Source: Pyrocephalus nanus
Lineage: Eukaryota > Chordata > Aves > Passeriformes > Tyrannidae
Reading direction: 5' to 3'
NCBI GenBank assembly: GCA_038380795.1
Contig: CM076263.1
Location: 1,689,001 to 1,753,000 of the forward strand
DNA: 64,000 nt
The position numbers and the translations under genes are program-made. This document shows positions 1 to 9,560 of the stretch, in pieces. A model generated the notes under the pieces. The model worked only from the letters and a program-made list of their open reading frames with translations. It did no database searches and was not told the origin of the DNA. Position 1 is the stretch's first letter, and the number at the start of each line of letters is the position of its first letter.

Positions 1-748
1 ATAGTCCTTAACCACACAGGCTTGTGGTTTCCACATGCCAGCATGTCAGGCTGAGCAATGACAGGAGCCCAGGATTTTTATCCTTTGTTAGGAAAACAAA
101 CAAGCTTATCTTCACATGGGCCTTGCTTCTTATCACACTGCTTTGGTAAAAACACACTCTGTTGAAGTCCTTCCCCCCCTTCCTCAGGGCCTGCCAGCTA
201 CCCCAGTTTGAACCCCACCGCCTTCCCAGTAAGGTGACTGGGAAGGAAAGGGAAATATTTTCATCCCCTGCTCGCTGTAAAAGCAGTTAGGAAAAAAAAA
301 AAAAAAAAAAAAGGGTTTGACACGCTCTTGCTTTTGATAGGAGCAAAAAGAGATAACAATATCAAACTGCAGACAAGCCAGGCATATGGCAGGTATTTTA
401 TCATGCTCTGGCCTTTGGGAATCAGAGCAGGGCAGGTTTATATTAACCACGCTGGGACAGAATATAGACATGCTGTAGATACCCTGACACCTCCACACAG
501 GATGGTAGATACATGAGATGGAGATTTGAAGCTTATTATTATATTATCCTCCCTGGGATAGGCAATGCTTAAAGATTTGTGTGTTTGAGAGTAAAACTTC
601 CATGTATTTGCCCCCAAATCCACAGCGCATGAATTCAGAAAGGACAGAAATAACAAAAGATCTTTTCACCTTGCTCAGGCTGACACTTTTCACCCCTCCA
701 AGCTGGATTGTGTCCCTGTGGCTCAGGGAAGGACCAGAGGGGCTGGAG
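1..748. other. unique non-coding sequence
   Basis: No gene, repeat family or exon was recognised here. The only structure is an A21 homopolymer at 292-312. Open frames in the stretch are short, overlap on both strands and show no protein-like composition. Confidence 0.5.
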
Positions 749-935
749 GAGCTTGACCTTGAAGGTTTCCAGGGATGGGGCATCTGCCACCTCTCTGGGC
801 ATCCTGTGCCTCACCACCCTAATTGTAAAAAACCTCTGTCTTATATCTAATCTAAATCCACCCTCCTTTAGTTTAAAACGATCTCCCCTTGTCCTATTGC
901 AACAGGCCCTGCTAAAAACTTTGTCCCCAACACTG
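749..935 (-). mobile_element. CR1 LINE fragment, older subfamily
   Basis: The plus strand shows the reverse complement of a CR1 3' region: a 'tccagggatggggcatct' block, then the 'ttatatctaatctaaatc' block and 'cttgtcctattgcaacaggc'. Both ends are missing and the copy is diverged, so it is an old fragment. CR1 elements move by target-primed reverse transcription and are usually 5'-truncated; this copy has also lost its 3' tail. Confidence 0.75.
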
Positions 936-1835
936 CACCCTGGTTTGCTAAAGGCTTCTCAGATTTCCCATGATTTTTCCTAAAAAAAAAAAAAAATCCT
1001 CCAAATGCTAAAATCCTCCAAATGCTATACAAAAAAAACATTTTTCAGAGCTTTCTCTGTAAAATAAACTTCCTTTTCTAATTCATCCCTATAGTATGAC
1101 AGTGTTCTGCCCCAACTTGGGACCCCCATGCAGGGATGGTTCCACACCAGCCTGGCTCTCCTGTGTACCAGGACTTGACTGTTTTCCCCAGGGACAGGAC
1201 AGAGGGAGATGTTTTCCTAGGTTTCCTAGCTGTACTGAGTGAGGAAATTTCCTTTGTTTCAGAAGTGAAGGCAAAACTTGGGAAGATGCTGAGCTCATCT
1301 TTGCTTAGCTTTGCTCCCATGAATAATTATTAGCGGGTCTTTGTAGCTAGACTAAGGATGAACAGGCACAGCCTGCTTCAGTCAGCAGATATTCCAGTGT
1401 CCCTTCTTCTGCTTCTGAAATAAAATGTCTAATTCAACTTAATTTCTAAATTATCCTAATTAAAAAGAACACAATTAAGTGCAGTCTGCAGAGAGAAACT
1501 GCTCTCTTCAAGGGAAAATAATCGTGAAAGACCTGCTCTTGGATTCCAGATAACATAATTTCCAGCAGATAATGTTTAATTTCTATATAATAACCCCATG
1601 TGCTCCAGCTGGGCTTCGTTCACAGGGGCTGAAGTGCAAACTGCTGGAGCAACAGTAGACTCAAACCTTTGTTCCATTTCTCCACTGAGAAAATTCCTTT
1701 TGATTAGAAATCCTTGGTATTTGCAAGGCCCTTCCAACCATTTGGAGAAGCATAGTATTGCAAAGTCAAGCACCTCAAAATCCTCAGCATCTTCCAGGAG
1801 ATGGTGAGATTTTGGATTCTGCAGGGGATTTCAGC
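936..1835. other. unique non-coding sequence
   Basis: AT-rich unique sequence. It contains two nearby copies of 'ctccaaatgcta' (about 1,000-1,026) next to an A run. No gene or recognisable repeat family is seen. Confidence 0.45.
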
Positions 1836-2092
1836 GACAGGACACAGGGAATGGCTTCCCACTGCCAGAGAGCAGGGTTAGATGGGATACTGGGAAGGAA
1901 TTCCTGGCTGTGAGGGAGGCCCTGGCACAGGTTGCCCAGAGAAGCTGTGGCTGCCCCAGACCTGGAAATGTTCAAGGCCAGGTTGGATGGGGCTTGGAGC
2001 AACTTGTTCTAGTGGAAGGTGTCCCTGCAGGGGGAGGAATGAAATGGGATTCAAGGTCGTTCCCACCTAAACCATTCTGGGATTCTGTGATA
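1836..2092 (+). mobile_element. CR1 LINE 3' fragment
   Basis: Runs from 'gacaggacacagggaatgg' through 'acaggttgcccagagaagc' and 'gcttggagcaact' to the CR1 terminal 'ccattctgggattctgtga'. It is 5'-truncated with an intact 3' end. The 'ccctgcccatggcaggggg' segment is contracted to 'ccctgcagggggagg'. It is a remnant of the ORF2 C-terminus plus the short 3' UTR. Confidence 0.9.
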
Positions 2093-2973
2093 TGGAAGAG
2101 ATTACTAAAGTTGGAAGGAACCTCCAAAAATCATCTGTCCGGGTTCTGGGCATCAGTGGAGCACTTAGCAATTCCACTGGGGAAAATCCTTTCCTAATGC
2201 TACATTTGATTCAGTTTTGGATTCTGTTAAGTGGTAAGGAAGGGCAGCAAGTATTGTCAGAGTCATCACCAGAGCACGGAGATGGGAGATTATTTTCTAC
2301 AGTTTTAAAGAACAAAGAAGCCTGGTCCCTTTTCCCAGGCAAGGCGTTCTCCTAAAAGGGATTTGACTTCAGAAAGGGATGAACTTTGCTACAAAAATAG
2401 CCCTGAACAATTCTTCTTCTTCTATTTGTTCTCTCCAAGACACAGCATTTGTAATTGAACAAGAAATTATCAAGAAATACAGGGATGCATGGCAGGACAT
2501 GAAAGATGGACAAATTTAGTTGCAAGCACTTAAGAGCAAAGAGAATTAAGGGTGTGGGACTGGGGGCTGTGGTGGATTCCTCATCATGTGGAGTCTTTAA
2601 TCATGATGTTTCCTTTTTTGGGTGCATTTAATAGAGGCTTCTAAAACAGTGTGCTGGGGCTTAAATGAAACAGTGGGCATTGTGTGGGGATTATGGGGTG
2701 GGGCCCTTCGGGCTGCATAAGAGGAGGAGGAATCAGAGGAGACTGTCCCTCCTGGCCCTGGCTCAGCAGGTCTGTTCCTGCTTGCCTCGGGAAAGATCCA
2801 CATGCAAACATCACCTTGGAAATCCCGGAAAAATTATTTGGGTGTGCTGGGATGCAAAGGGGAGCGTCAAAGCTCGTGGCATCCCTGGCTGTGACAGGGC
2901 TGTGGCCACCCTGAGAGGGCACTGTCCAACTGAGGGCTCTAGGGGGGAAAACATATGAGTTAAAATCAAAAAA
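2093..2973. other. unique non-coding sequence
   Basis: No gene recognised. At 2,108-2,150 there is a short stretch ('gttggaaggaacctcc') that resembles the start of a minus-strand CR1 3' end but is too short to call. Confidence 0.45.
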
Positions 2974-3105
2974 ATCACAGAATGGTTTGGGTTAGAAAGG
3001 ACCTTAAAAGTTCATCCAGTCCAACCCCCCTGCCATGGGCAGGGACACCTTCCACTATCCCAAGTTGCTCCAAGCCCCATCCAACCTGGCCTTGGACTCT
3101 TCCAT
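2974..3105 (-). mobile_element. CR1 LINE 3' fragment
   Basis: Begins with the reverse complement of the CR1 end ('atcacagaatggtttgggtt') and continues through 'gccatgggcagggacacct' to 'ccaacctggccttggactc'. The rest of the element is absent. Confidence 0.9.
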
Positions 3106-3194
3106 GGAACTCCATCTGGAGAGACAGAGCTTTGGTTGTCAAGAGATTTGGGTTTGTATGAATGAAATGGGCTCTTCTGCCAAGAAGGGCTGGG

Positions 3195-3245
3195 ACAGAT
3201 GATCCTTGGGGTCCTTTCCAACCTGGGATTGCGGGATTCTGTGGT
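3195..3245 (+). mobile_element. possible CR1 3' tail fragment
   Basis: Only the end of the element is visible: 'gatgatccttggggtccttt', 'ccaacctgggatt', 'gggattctgtgg'. It lies about 90 bp from a CR1 copy on the opposite strand, so it is a separate fragment rather than part of the same insertion. Confidence 0.5.
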
Positions 3246-3523
3246 CCCTCACAGAGCTGCAAGCCCAAAGACCAGACAGCACATATGGTGGTCCAAAGTA
3301 GCCAAGATAATTCCAACATATATAAGGATGTTTCTGATTCCCATTTTCAGCATTAAATTGTAGCTTGTCTTTGCCTGTAGAAGCCTTTGACTCCCCTGAG
3401 GTCAAAGGGTTTGGCAGAGGAGTAAATACACCGCATCCACATAAATAATGTGGTGTATTTATAAAATAAAATAGTAGGGAGAAATATTGGAAGGACCCAC
3501 ATAATATATGGGAATGTATACAG

Positions 3524-3733
3524 GTAGAAATTCTTGGCTGTGAGGGTGGGGAGGCCCTGGCACAGGTTGCCCAGAGAAGCTGTGGCTGCCCCTGGATCCC
3601 TGGAAGTGTCCAAGGCCAGGTTGGACAGGGCTTGGAGCAACCTGGGCTAGTGGAAGGTGTCCCTGCCCATGGCAAGAGGGTGCAACAAGATGAGATTTAC
3701 TGTCCTTTCCAATCCAAACCACTGGATTCTCTA
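3524..3733 (+). mobile_element. CR1 LINE 3' fragment
   Basis: Starts at 'gaaattcttggctgtgaggg' and covers 'ggttgcccagagaagctgtg' and 'ggcttggagcaacctgggct'. The tail is decayed ('aaaccactggattctctaa'). It carries the relic of the ORF2 C-terminus and the 3' UTR. Confidence 0.92.
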
Positions 3734-4641
3734 AGTCCTGATACCATTATACTCCTCCCCATAATAATGAGAATATATAATTCCTCAGAGCAGCAAAGGT
3801 CCTTTTTGTCACTGGGGGCACAAAAACTCCACCAAGGACAAGAGTGAGGAGCTCTTCCCTGCTGCCACTGGACACACCAACTCCATGCCAAGCCCATGCC
3901 CTGCAGGCCCACAGCCCCATCCTTCCCAATCCCTTTCCCTCCTCACAACACCCCAGCCCATCTGAGGCAAGAGCAGGCTGCCTCTCCTGCCCCAGCAGCC
4001 CCACATCCCACACCACATCCAAGGGCAGCTCCAGCTCTGAACAAAGCAGGCATCAGCCTTTGAAACCTCCGCCCTGGGCTCCTGCTGCAGTTCACGGCAG
4101 GTGAAACGTGCCAGCAAAGTTTACATAAAGCATATCCAAGCAGAGCTGGATTCCTGCCCCCTCTGAGCCCTCAACTGCAGCAGCTGGTATTTTCTTGGCT
4201 TTCTGTAGGTTTCGTGCTGTAGTTTGTCACACGGAGAACAAATTACAGCAGTGCTTGTGGCCACGGTGAGAACGGCTCCTCGCTGCTGTGACCCTGATAC
4301 ACCTGCAGCCTCCTCTTCCCGCCCCTTTTCCCACATCTGAGCCTTTTCTGGCGGCGGCCAAGCCCCAGAGCCACCTGACTCAGGCCCCTGAACAAGCACT
4401 TGAGAGGAGCTGGTCTCGTTCCTCTGCAGTTTCAGCACACGGCATGTTCCAGCCTCGGATGTTTGCAGCTCACGAGCTGGAGGTGTTTGCTGACGCAGGT
4501 TATTCCCGTTCACCCTCTGGCCCGAGGACACTCAGCAGCAACACAATTGCTGCTGTGTTCACCTGGGTGCTCAGAAAGCTAACCTGGAGCCACGTTTCTC
4601 CATGAATGCTGCTGAAACACACAGTTTATTCGACCGTATCT
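3734..4641. other. unique non-coding sequence
   Basis: C-rich patch at 3,850-4,080 and mixed unique sequence after it. Open frames exist on both strands because of base composition. No exon or repeat family was recognised. Confidence 0.45.
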
Positions 4642-4756
4642 CTTCAAGGCCGGGTTGGATGGGGCTCGGGGCAACCTGGGATAGAGGAAGGTGTCCCTGC
4701 CTGTGGGGTTGGAATGGTATGGGCTTTCTAGCCCAAACCATTCTGGGATTCTTAGA
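4642..4756 (+). mobile_element. CR1 LINE 3' fragment, short
   Basis: Only the last part of CR1 remains: 'caaggccgggttggatgggg', 'ggaaggtgtccctgcc' and a terminal 'ccattctgggattctta'. The 5' truncation is severe. Confidence 0.88.
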
Positions 4757-6305
4757 GACCCTCACCCTCAGCATCTCCAGCTGTGCAGTAACATGTGGTA
4801 CGACATCCTTGCCTCAAGCCCTTTTCACATACAAGTTCCCACTGCTCCCATAACCATCCCCTGTCCGGCAGCAGTGACATCAGGATATTTTTCTTGTGGA
4901 TCTGGTTGAGCAGAGAGAGAAATCTCATCTGGAGGGGGGAAAAAAAAAGGAGGGGGGTGTTTTATATTTAAACCTTTCCCTTCTACTCAGAGTAAGTCTG
5001 GCAGAATCCCCCTTTATTGAATGGCTCTTTGTTTTAGCACAAACCCAAACACTCCTGTGCTGGAGGATGGCATTTGCTGTTCCAGTGTGAATCCTGGGGA
5101 TGCTCTTTTGTATCCCAAATGGCACTAGCTTCACAAATAGAAATGGCTCTGCCTAATTGCCCAAACACTGCTGGTGTTTTGTGCCACGTGAGACACCCTA
5201 AAGCATCTGCCTGGGTGACACAGCTCCTCCAGTACACACCAGTGGGCAGATCTTGGAGCATCCCAGGAGCTGGATCCCTGTGTCCTTGCAGCTGAACCAG
5301 CTTGAAAAACACCCCGGGGTTTGTGAACCAAAATCAAACTCTACCAGCCTAAAACAGGTGTCTGGGCACACCATAAACTGAGGAAACATTGTAAAGTCAC
5401 ATTCAATCCACACTGAGGGGCGAGCTTTCCCCCTCCACCCTCACCTGTCTCACCCACCTCTACCCCTTGGCCTTCCTGTGTGTGGCAGAAAGGAGGGAAG
5501 AAAGAGAAAAGAGATCTGTGCTGTGGGTCCCGACTCCACCTTGCACAGCACAGCCTTGGGCAGGGCAAAAAACCCTCCTCGGGAGATGCCAAACCTCTAA
5601 TTTCCGTGTCCTGTGTCCACGCTGGGGTCGGTGGGGAGGAGCAGGCTCCTCCCCGGGGCAGGAAGGAGCCTCTCCCTGTGGGCACCCAGGAGGTGATTAG
5701 ACGCCCACGAGCCTCCGCTGTTGTTCGCCTGACAGGAAGCTCCCTGCCCCTTTGACCTCATCAGGCTTTAGGATTTGAGACACACTAAGTCAGCTGAATC
5801 CTTTCACATCCCAAGCGCCCGGACCCCCTGGCTGTGCTATCAACAACCCTGTTGCATGGTCTGTTCCAAAGGCTTTGCAGTCACATCAAGCCCAAAGACC
5901 ATGGCTTAAATTTTGCCCTACCTACGAGTTATAGGGATAGAAAATCAGGAAAGGGGGAATAAAAGAACAGAGACACAAGCTTCAATATGTCGGTTTTTCA
6001 GGCTGATTAGTGAAAAGAGTGGGGAAAAAAAAGTATGTTTTGTTTTAAGCAGAAGTCCTGCTTCTCCATGAGCCTGTCCTTGACCAGAAGATGGGATTAA
6101 AAACGTAGAACTGGTACATCAGCAGATGGGATCATATTCAGTGCACATGCTAGGAACAAGAACAAAAGACCCACAATCAAACCAGTGCCATCAGAAGAGG
6201 TTGCCAATAACTACGACACTGAACTGAATGATCTCTGGGTGATCTGGGATGAGTATGTCCTTCAGGAATTCAGAACAGAGAGATCTCTTGCTCTCTGTCT
6301 TGAAA
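4757..6305. other. unique non-coding sequence
   Basis: About 1.5 kb without recognisable genes or repeat families. A GC-rich patch with moderate CpG lies near 5,570-5,730. A poly-purine run sits at 4,935-4,960. Confidence 0.45.
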
Positions 6306-6712
6306 CTGGAGCCCCTCTGCTCTGGAGCCAGGCTGGGAGAGCTGGGGGGGTTCACCTGGAGAAGAGAAGGCTCCAGAGAGACCTGAGAGCACCTTCCAGG
6401 GCCTAAAGGGACTCCAGGAGAGCTGGAGAGGGACTTGGACAAGGTTTGGAGGGACTGGACACAGGGAATGGCTTCCCACTGCCAGAGGACAGGATTAGAT
6501 GGCATATTGGGAAGGAAATGCTGGCTGTGAGGGTGGGAAGGCCCTGGTCCAGGTTTTCCAAAGAAGCTGTGGCTGCCCCTGGATCCTTGGAAGTGTCCAT
6601 GGCTTGGAGCAACCTGGTCTAGTGGAAGGTGTCCCTGCCCATGGCAGGTGGTTTGGAAGTTGGACGGTCTTAAAGGTCCCTCCCAACCCAAATCATTCTG
6701 GGATTCTGTGAA
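6306..6712 (+). mobile_element. CR1 LINE 3' fragment (~400 bp)
   Basis: One of the longer copies. It starts in the ORF2 C-terminal region ('ctggagccaggctgggagag', 'ctggagaagagaaggctcc', which in one frame reads LEKRRLQ-like), passes 'ggacacagggaatggcttcc' and ends 'atcattctgggattctgtga'. An internal deletion near 6,598-6,603 removes the usual 'aggccaggttggatgggg' segment. Confidence 0.93.
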
Positions 6713-6969
6713 TTCCTGCTCTAACAGTGGCTCAACAGCCTCTGATGGAGGATATTATGTATTAAACAACACAGCTGGAAGGAAACAACTTGCTCATATG
6801 CTCCCCATGGGCCTGCTGCACTGTAACCCCTTGGAGGGGCCAAAAAAGATGACTGCTCCCTAAAAAATGAGATTTATCTTTAATCTCAGTAAGATCAATC
6901 CCCCTTAGAAATACCCCATCCAGGATAGCCTTCATGCTCCAGGCTCTCCTGGGCAAATCCAGTCTAGAC
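6713..6969. other. unique sequence between CR1 and minisatellite
   Basis: No gene or repeat recognised. Confidence 0.4.
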
Positions 6970-8058
6970 CCCATTCCCAGTGATCTCATCCAGGTACCCC
7001 CATCCCAGTACTCCTACTCCAGTGCCCCTATACCCGTGCCCCAGTCCCAGTAGCCCCCTTGCAATGCTCTCATCCCAGTGCCCCCACCCCTGCTACCCCA
7101 CCCCTGTTCCCCATCCCAGTGATCCCACCTTGGAACGCCCACCCCAGTATCTCCATTTCAGTAACCCCATCTCAGTAGCCCCATTCCAATATTCCCATCC
7201 TGGTGTCCCCATCCCAGTGCCCCCATCCCTGTGTCCTCATCCCAGTGTCCCCATACCAGTGCCCCCATCCCAGTGCCCCCATCCCAGTGCCCCCATCCCA
7301 GTGTCCCCATCCCAGTATCCCCATCCCAGTGCCCCCATCCCGGTGTCCCCATCCCAGTATCCCCATCCCAGTGCCCCCATCCCAGTGCCCCCATCCCGGT
7401 GTCCCCATCCCAGTATCCCCATCCCAGTGCCCCCATCCCAGTGTCCCCATCCCAGTATCCCCATCCCAGTGCCCCCATCCCAGTGCCCCCATCCCAGTAT
7501 CCCCATCCCAGTGTCCCCATCCCAGTGTCCCCATCCCAGTGTCCCCATACCAGTGCTCCCATCCCAGTATCCCCATCCCGGTGCCTCCATCCCGGTGTCT
7601 CCATCCCAGTATCCCCATCCCAGTATCCCCATCCCAGTGTCCCCATCCCGGTGTCCCCATCCCAGTATCCCCATCCCAGTATCCCCATGCCGGTGTCCCC
7701 ATCCCAGTATCCCCATCCCAGTATCCCCATCCCGGTGTCCCCATCCCAGTATCCCCATCCCAGTGTCCCCATCCCGGTGTCCCCATCCCAGTGTCCCCAT
7801 ACCAGTGCTCCCATCCCAGTATCCCCACCCCAGTATCCCCATCCCGGTGCCTCCATCCCGGTGTCTCCATCCCAGTATCCCCATCCCAGTATCCCCATCC
7901 CAGTGCCCCCATCCCGGTGTCCCCATCCCAGTATCCCCATCCCAGTATCCCCATGCCGGTGTCCCCATCCCAGTATCCCCATCCCAGTGCCCCCATCCCA
8001 GTGCCCCCATCCCAGTATCCCCATCCCAGTATCCCCATCCCAGTGCCCCCATCCCGGT
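6970..8058. repeat. 14-bp C-rich minisatellite, ~60+ units
   Basis: A tandem repeat of the 14-mer GTRYCCCCATCCCA (R = A/G, Y = C/T). The left edge (6,970-7,200) is degenerate; from about 7,200 to 8,058 units are nearly uniform. Some units carry CCCGGT instead of CCCAGT. A longer pattern repeats internally: the variant run starting 'gtccccataccagtgctccc' occurs at 7,541 and again at 7,793 (252 bp = 18 units). The unit has no stop codon in any frame and 14 is not a multiple of 3, so very long open frames appear on both strands. They are not genes. The minus strand is a dense series of G3-G4 runs with loops of 2 and about 5 bases, a G-quadruplex-type pattern. Confidence 0.97.
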
Positions 8059-8065
8059 TTTCCCT

Positions 8066-8140
8066 CCCACTCCCGGCCATGGCGGGTGGTGACGTTCTGG
8101 CGTCCTCTGGTGGCGGCGGGCGCACACTGCGGGCAGCGCC
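8066..8140. other. CpG-rich unique spacer between two minisatellites
   Basis: About 75 bp of unique, CpG-rich sequence separates two different C-rich tandem arrays. It holds an ATG at 8,079, a CRE-half-like 'tgacgttc' and, on the minus strand at about 8,101-8,118, 'CCACCAGAGGACG', which is one base from the CTCF core consensus. No exon can be supported. Confidence 0.45.
8101..8118 (-). promoter_or_regulatory. possible CTCF-like site
   Basis: The minus strand reads CGCCGCCACCAGAGGACG. It matches the known CTCF core pattern CCASYAGRKGGC with one mismatch (A for G before the last C). This is a sequence-level match only, and a one-mismatch hit can occur by chance. Confidence 0.25.
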
Positions 8141-8584
8141 TCTGCCTGCACCTCCGAACCCCCTGCCTGCACTTCCCGAGTCCCTGCCTGCACCCCCAAA
8201 CCCCTGCCTGCACCCCCAAGCCGCTGCCTACACACCCTGAATCCCCTGCCTGCACCCACCAAAACCCCCTGCCTGCACCTGCCATGAACCCCCTTACACC
8301 CCCAAGCCCCTGCCTGCACCCACCAAAACCCCCTGCCTACACCCCACGAACCCCTGCCTACCCCTCCTGAATCCCTGTCTGCACCCCCAAACGCCTGCCT
8401 ACACCCATCAAAAATCCTTGCCTTCACCCCCTTGAACCCCTCCACCTACAACCCCCGAACCCCTGCCTGCCCCATGAACCCCTGCCTGCCCCATCCTGAG
8501 CCCTTGCCCTCAGCTGAACCCCTGCCTCCACTCTCTGAACCCCTGCCTTCCCTCACCCCATCCCCTGCCCGCACTCCTTGATCC
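8141..8584. repeat. degenerate ~20-bp C-rich minisatellite
   Basis: A second tandem array, different from the 14-mer next to it. Units approximate 'CCCCTGCCTGCACCCCCRAA', with length variants where 'acccaccaaaacc' or 'ccatgaa' is inserted. Units become more divergent towards the right end. Open frames through it are composition artefacts. Confidence 0.85.
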
Positions 8585-8840
8585 CCTCTCCTCCTGCCGG
8601 GATGCAGCCCTGCCAAAATCTGCCCCCCTCAGGCCCCCACTATTTGCATCCCCTCCCTGCCAGGCCGTGCTCAGGGGCTTGTGGGGTCCGGAGGGGGCTT
8701 TTCCCACCACCCCTCCTGCACACCCAGGGCTCCCAGTTCCGGAGAGATGGCACAGGGGGAATCCTCCCACCTCAGCCCACGGAGGGCACCTCCCAAACCT
8801 TCCCCTGCAGCGCCAGTGTGCCAGAGCATCCCACGGATCG

Positions 8841-9560
8841 AATCATGGAATCACAGAACCATTTTTGTTGGAAAAGCCCTCCAAGACCATCGAGCCCAGC
8901 CATCCCCCAGCACTGCCAAGGCCACCACTCACCCACGTCCCCAAGTGCCCCATCCACAGGGCTTTTTAATCCCTCCAGGGATGGGGACTCCAACACTGCC
9001 CTGGGCAGCTGTGCCAGGGATGGACAAACCTTTCAGTCAAGAAATTTTCCCTAATATCCAATCTAAATCTCCTCTGGTGTAACTAGAGGCTGTTTCCTCT
9101 TATCCTGTCCCTCGTTCCCTGGGAGCAGAGCCCGATCCCACCCCCAACTCCCCTCTCCTCTCAAGGAGCTGCAGAGCCAGAAGGTCCCCCCTGAGCCTCC
9201 TTCTCTCCAGGATGAGCCCTCCCAGCTCCCTCAGCCGCTCCTGCTGCTCCAGCCCCTTCCCCAGCTCCGTTCCCTTCCCTGCACACGCTCCAGCCCCTCA
9301 GGGTCTCTCCTGTCTGAGAGCCCAGAACTGCCCCAGCACTGGAGGAGCCTCAGCAGGGCCAGCACAGGGACGGGCACTGCCCTGGCCCTGCTGCCACCCC
9401 ACGGCTGGGACAGCCCCAGGGCCATTGGCAGGACCCAGCACGGGGGCTTTGTTGTCCCTCACCCTTTTGGCCTTGCCCCATGGATCCAGCCTGTCCAGAT
9501 CCCTCTGCAGAGCCTTCCTGCCCTCCAGCACATCCACACTCCCACCCAGCTGGGAGCTGG
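8841..9560 (-). mobile_element. CR1 LINE fragment (~700 bp) of an older subfamily with RT relic
   Basis: The left end is the reverse complement of a CR1 3' end ('aatcatggaatcacagaacc'), followed by blocks 'aagaaattttccctaatatc' and 'ggagcagagcccgatccc'. Near 9,470-9,537, read on the minus strand, one frame gives DVLEGRKALQRDLDRLD, a segment that follows the catalytic FADD box in CR1 reverse transcriptase. The distance between the 3' end and this motif is shorter than in a full copy, so internal sequence has been lost. It has no open reading frame of useful length. Confidence 0.85.

Noticed and set aside
2974..3245. Single CR1 insertion with twin-priming inversion
   Set aside because: Both pieces carry the 3' end of the element, whereas twin priming inverts a 5' piece. 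They are two separate fragments.
6980..8058. CRISPR-like repeat array
   Set aside because: Units are contiguous 14-mers without unique spacers, in a bird genome. It is a minisatellite.
8079..8240. Possible coding start MAGGDVLASSGGGGRT in the CpG-rich spacer
   Set aside because: It runs directly into the second minisatellite with no splice donor of good quality. There is no promoter context comparable to the 33-kb island.
7158..8285. 375-codon Gly-Trp-Asp repeat protein on the minus strand
   Set aside because: Pure translation of the 14-bp minisatellite; equally long frames exist in other registers and on the other strand.
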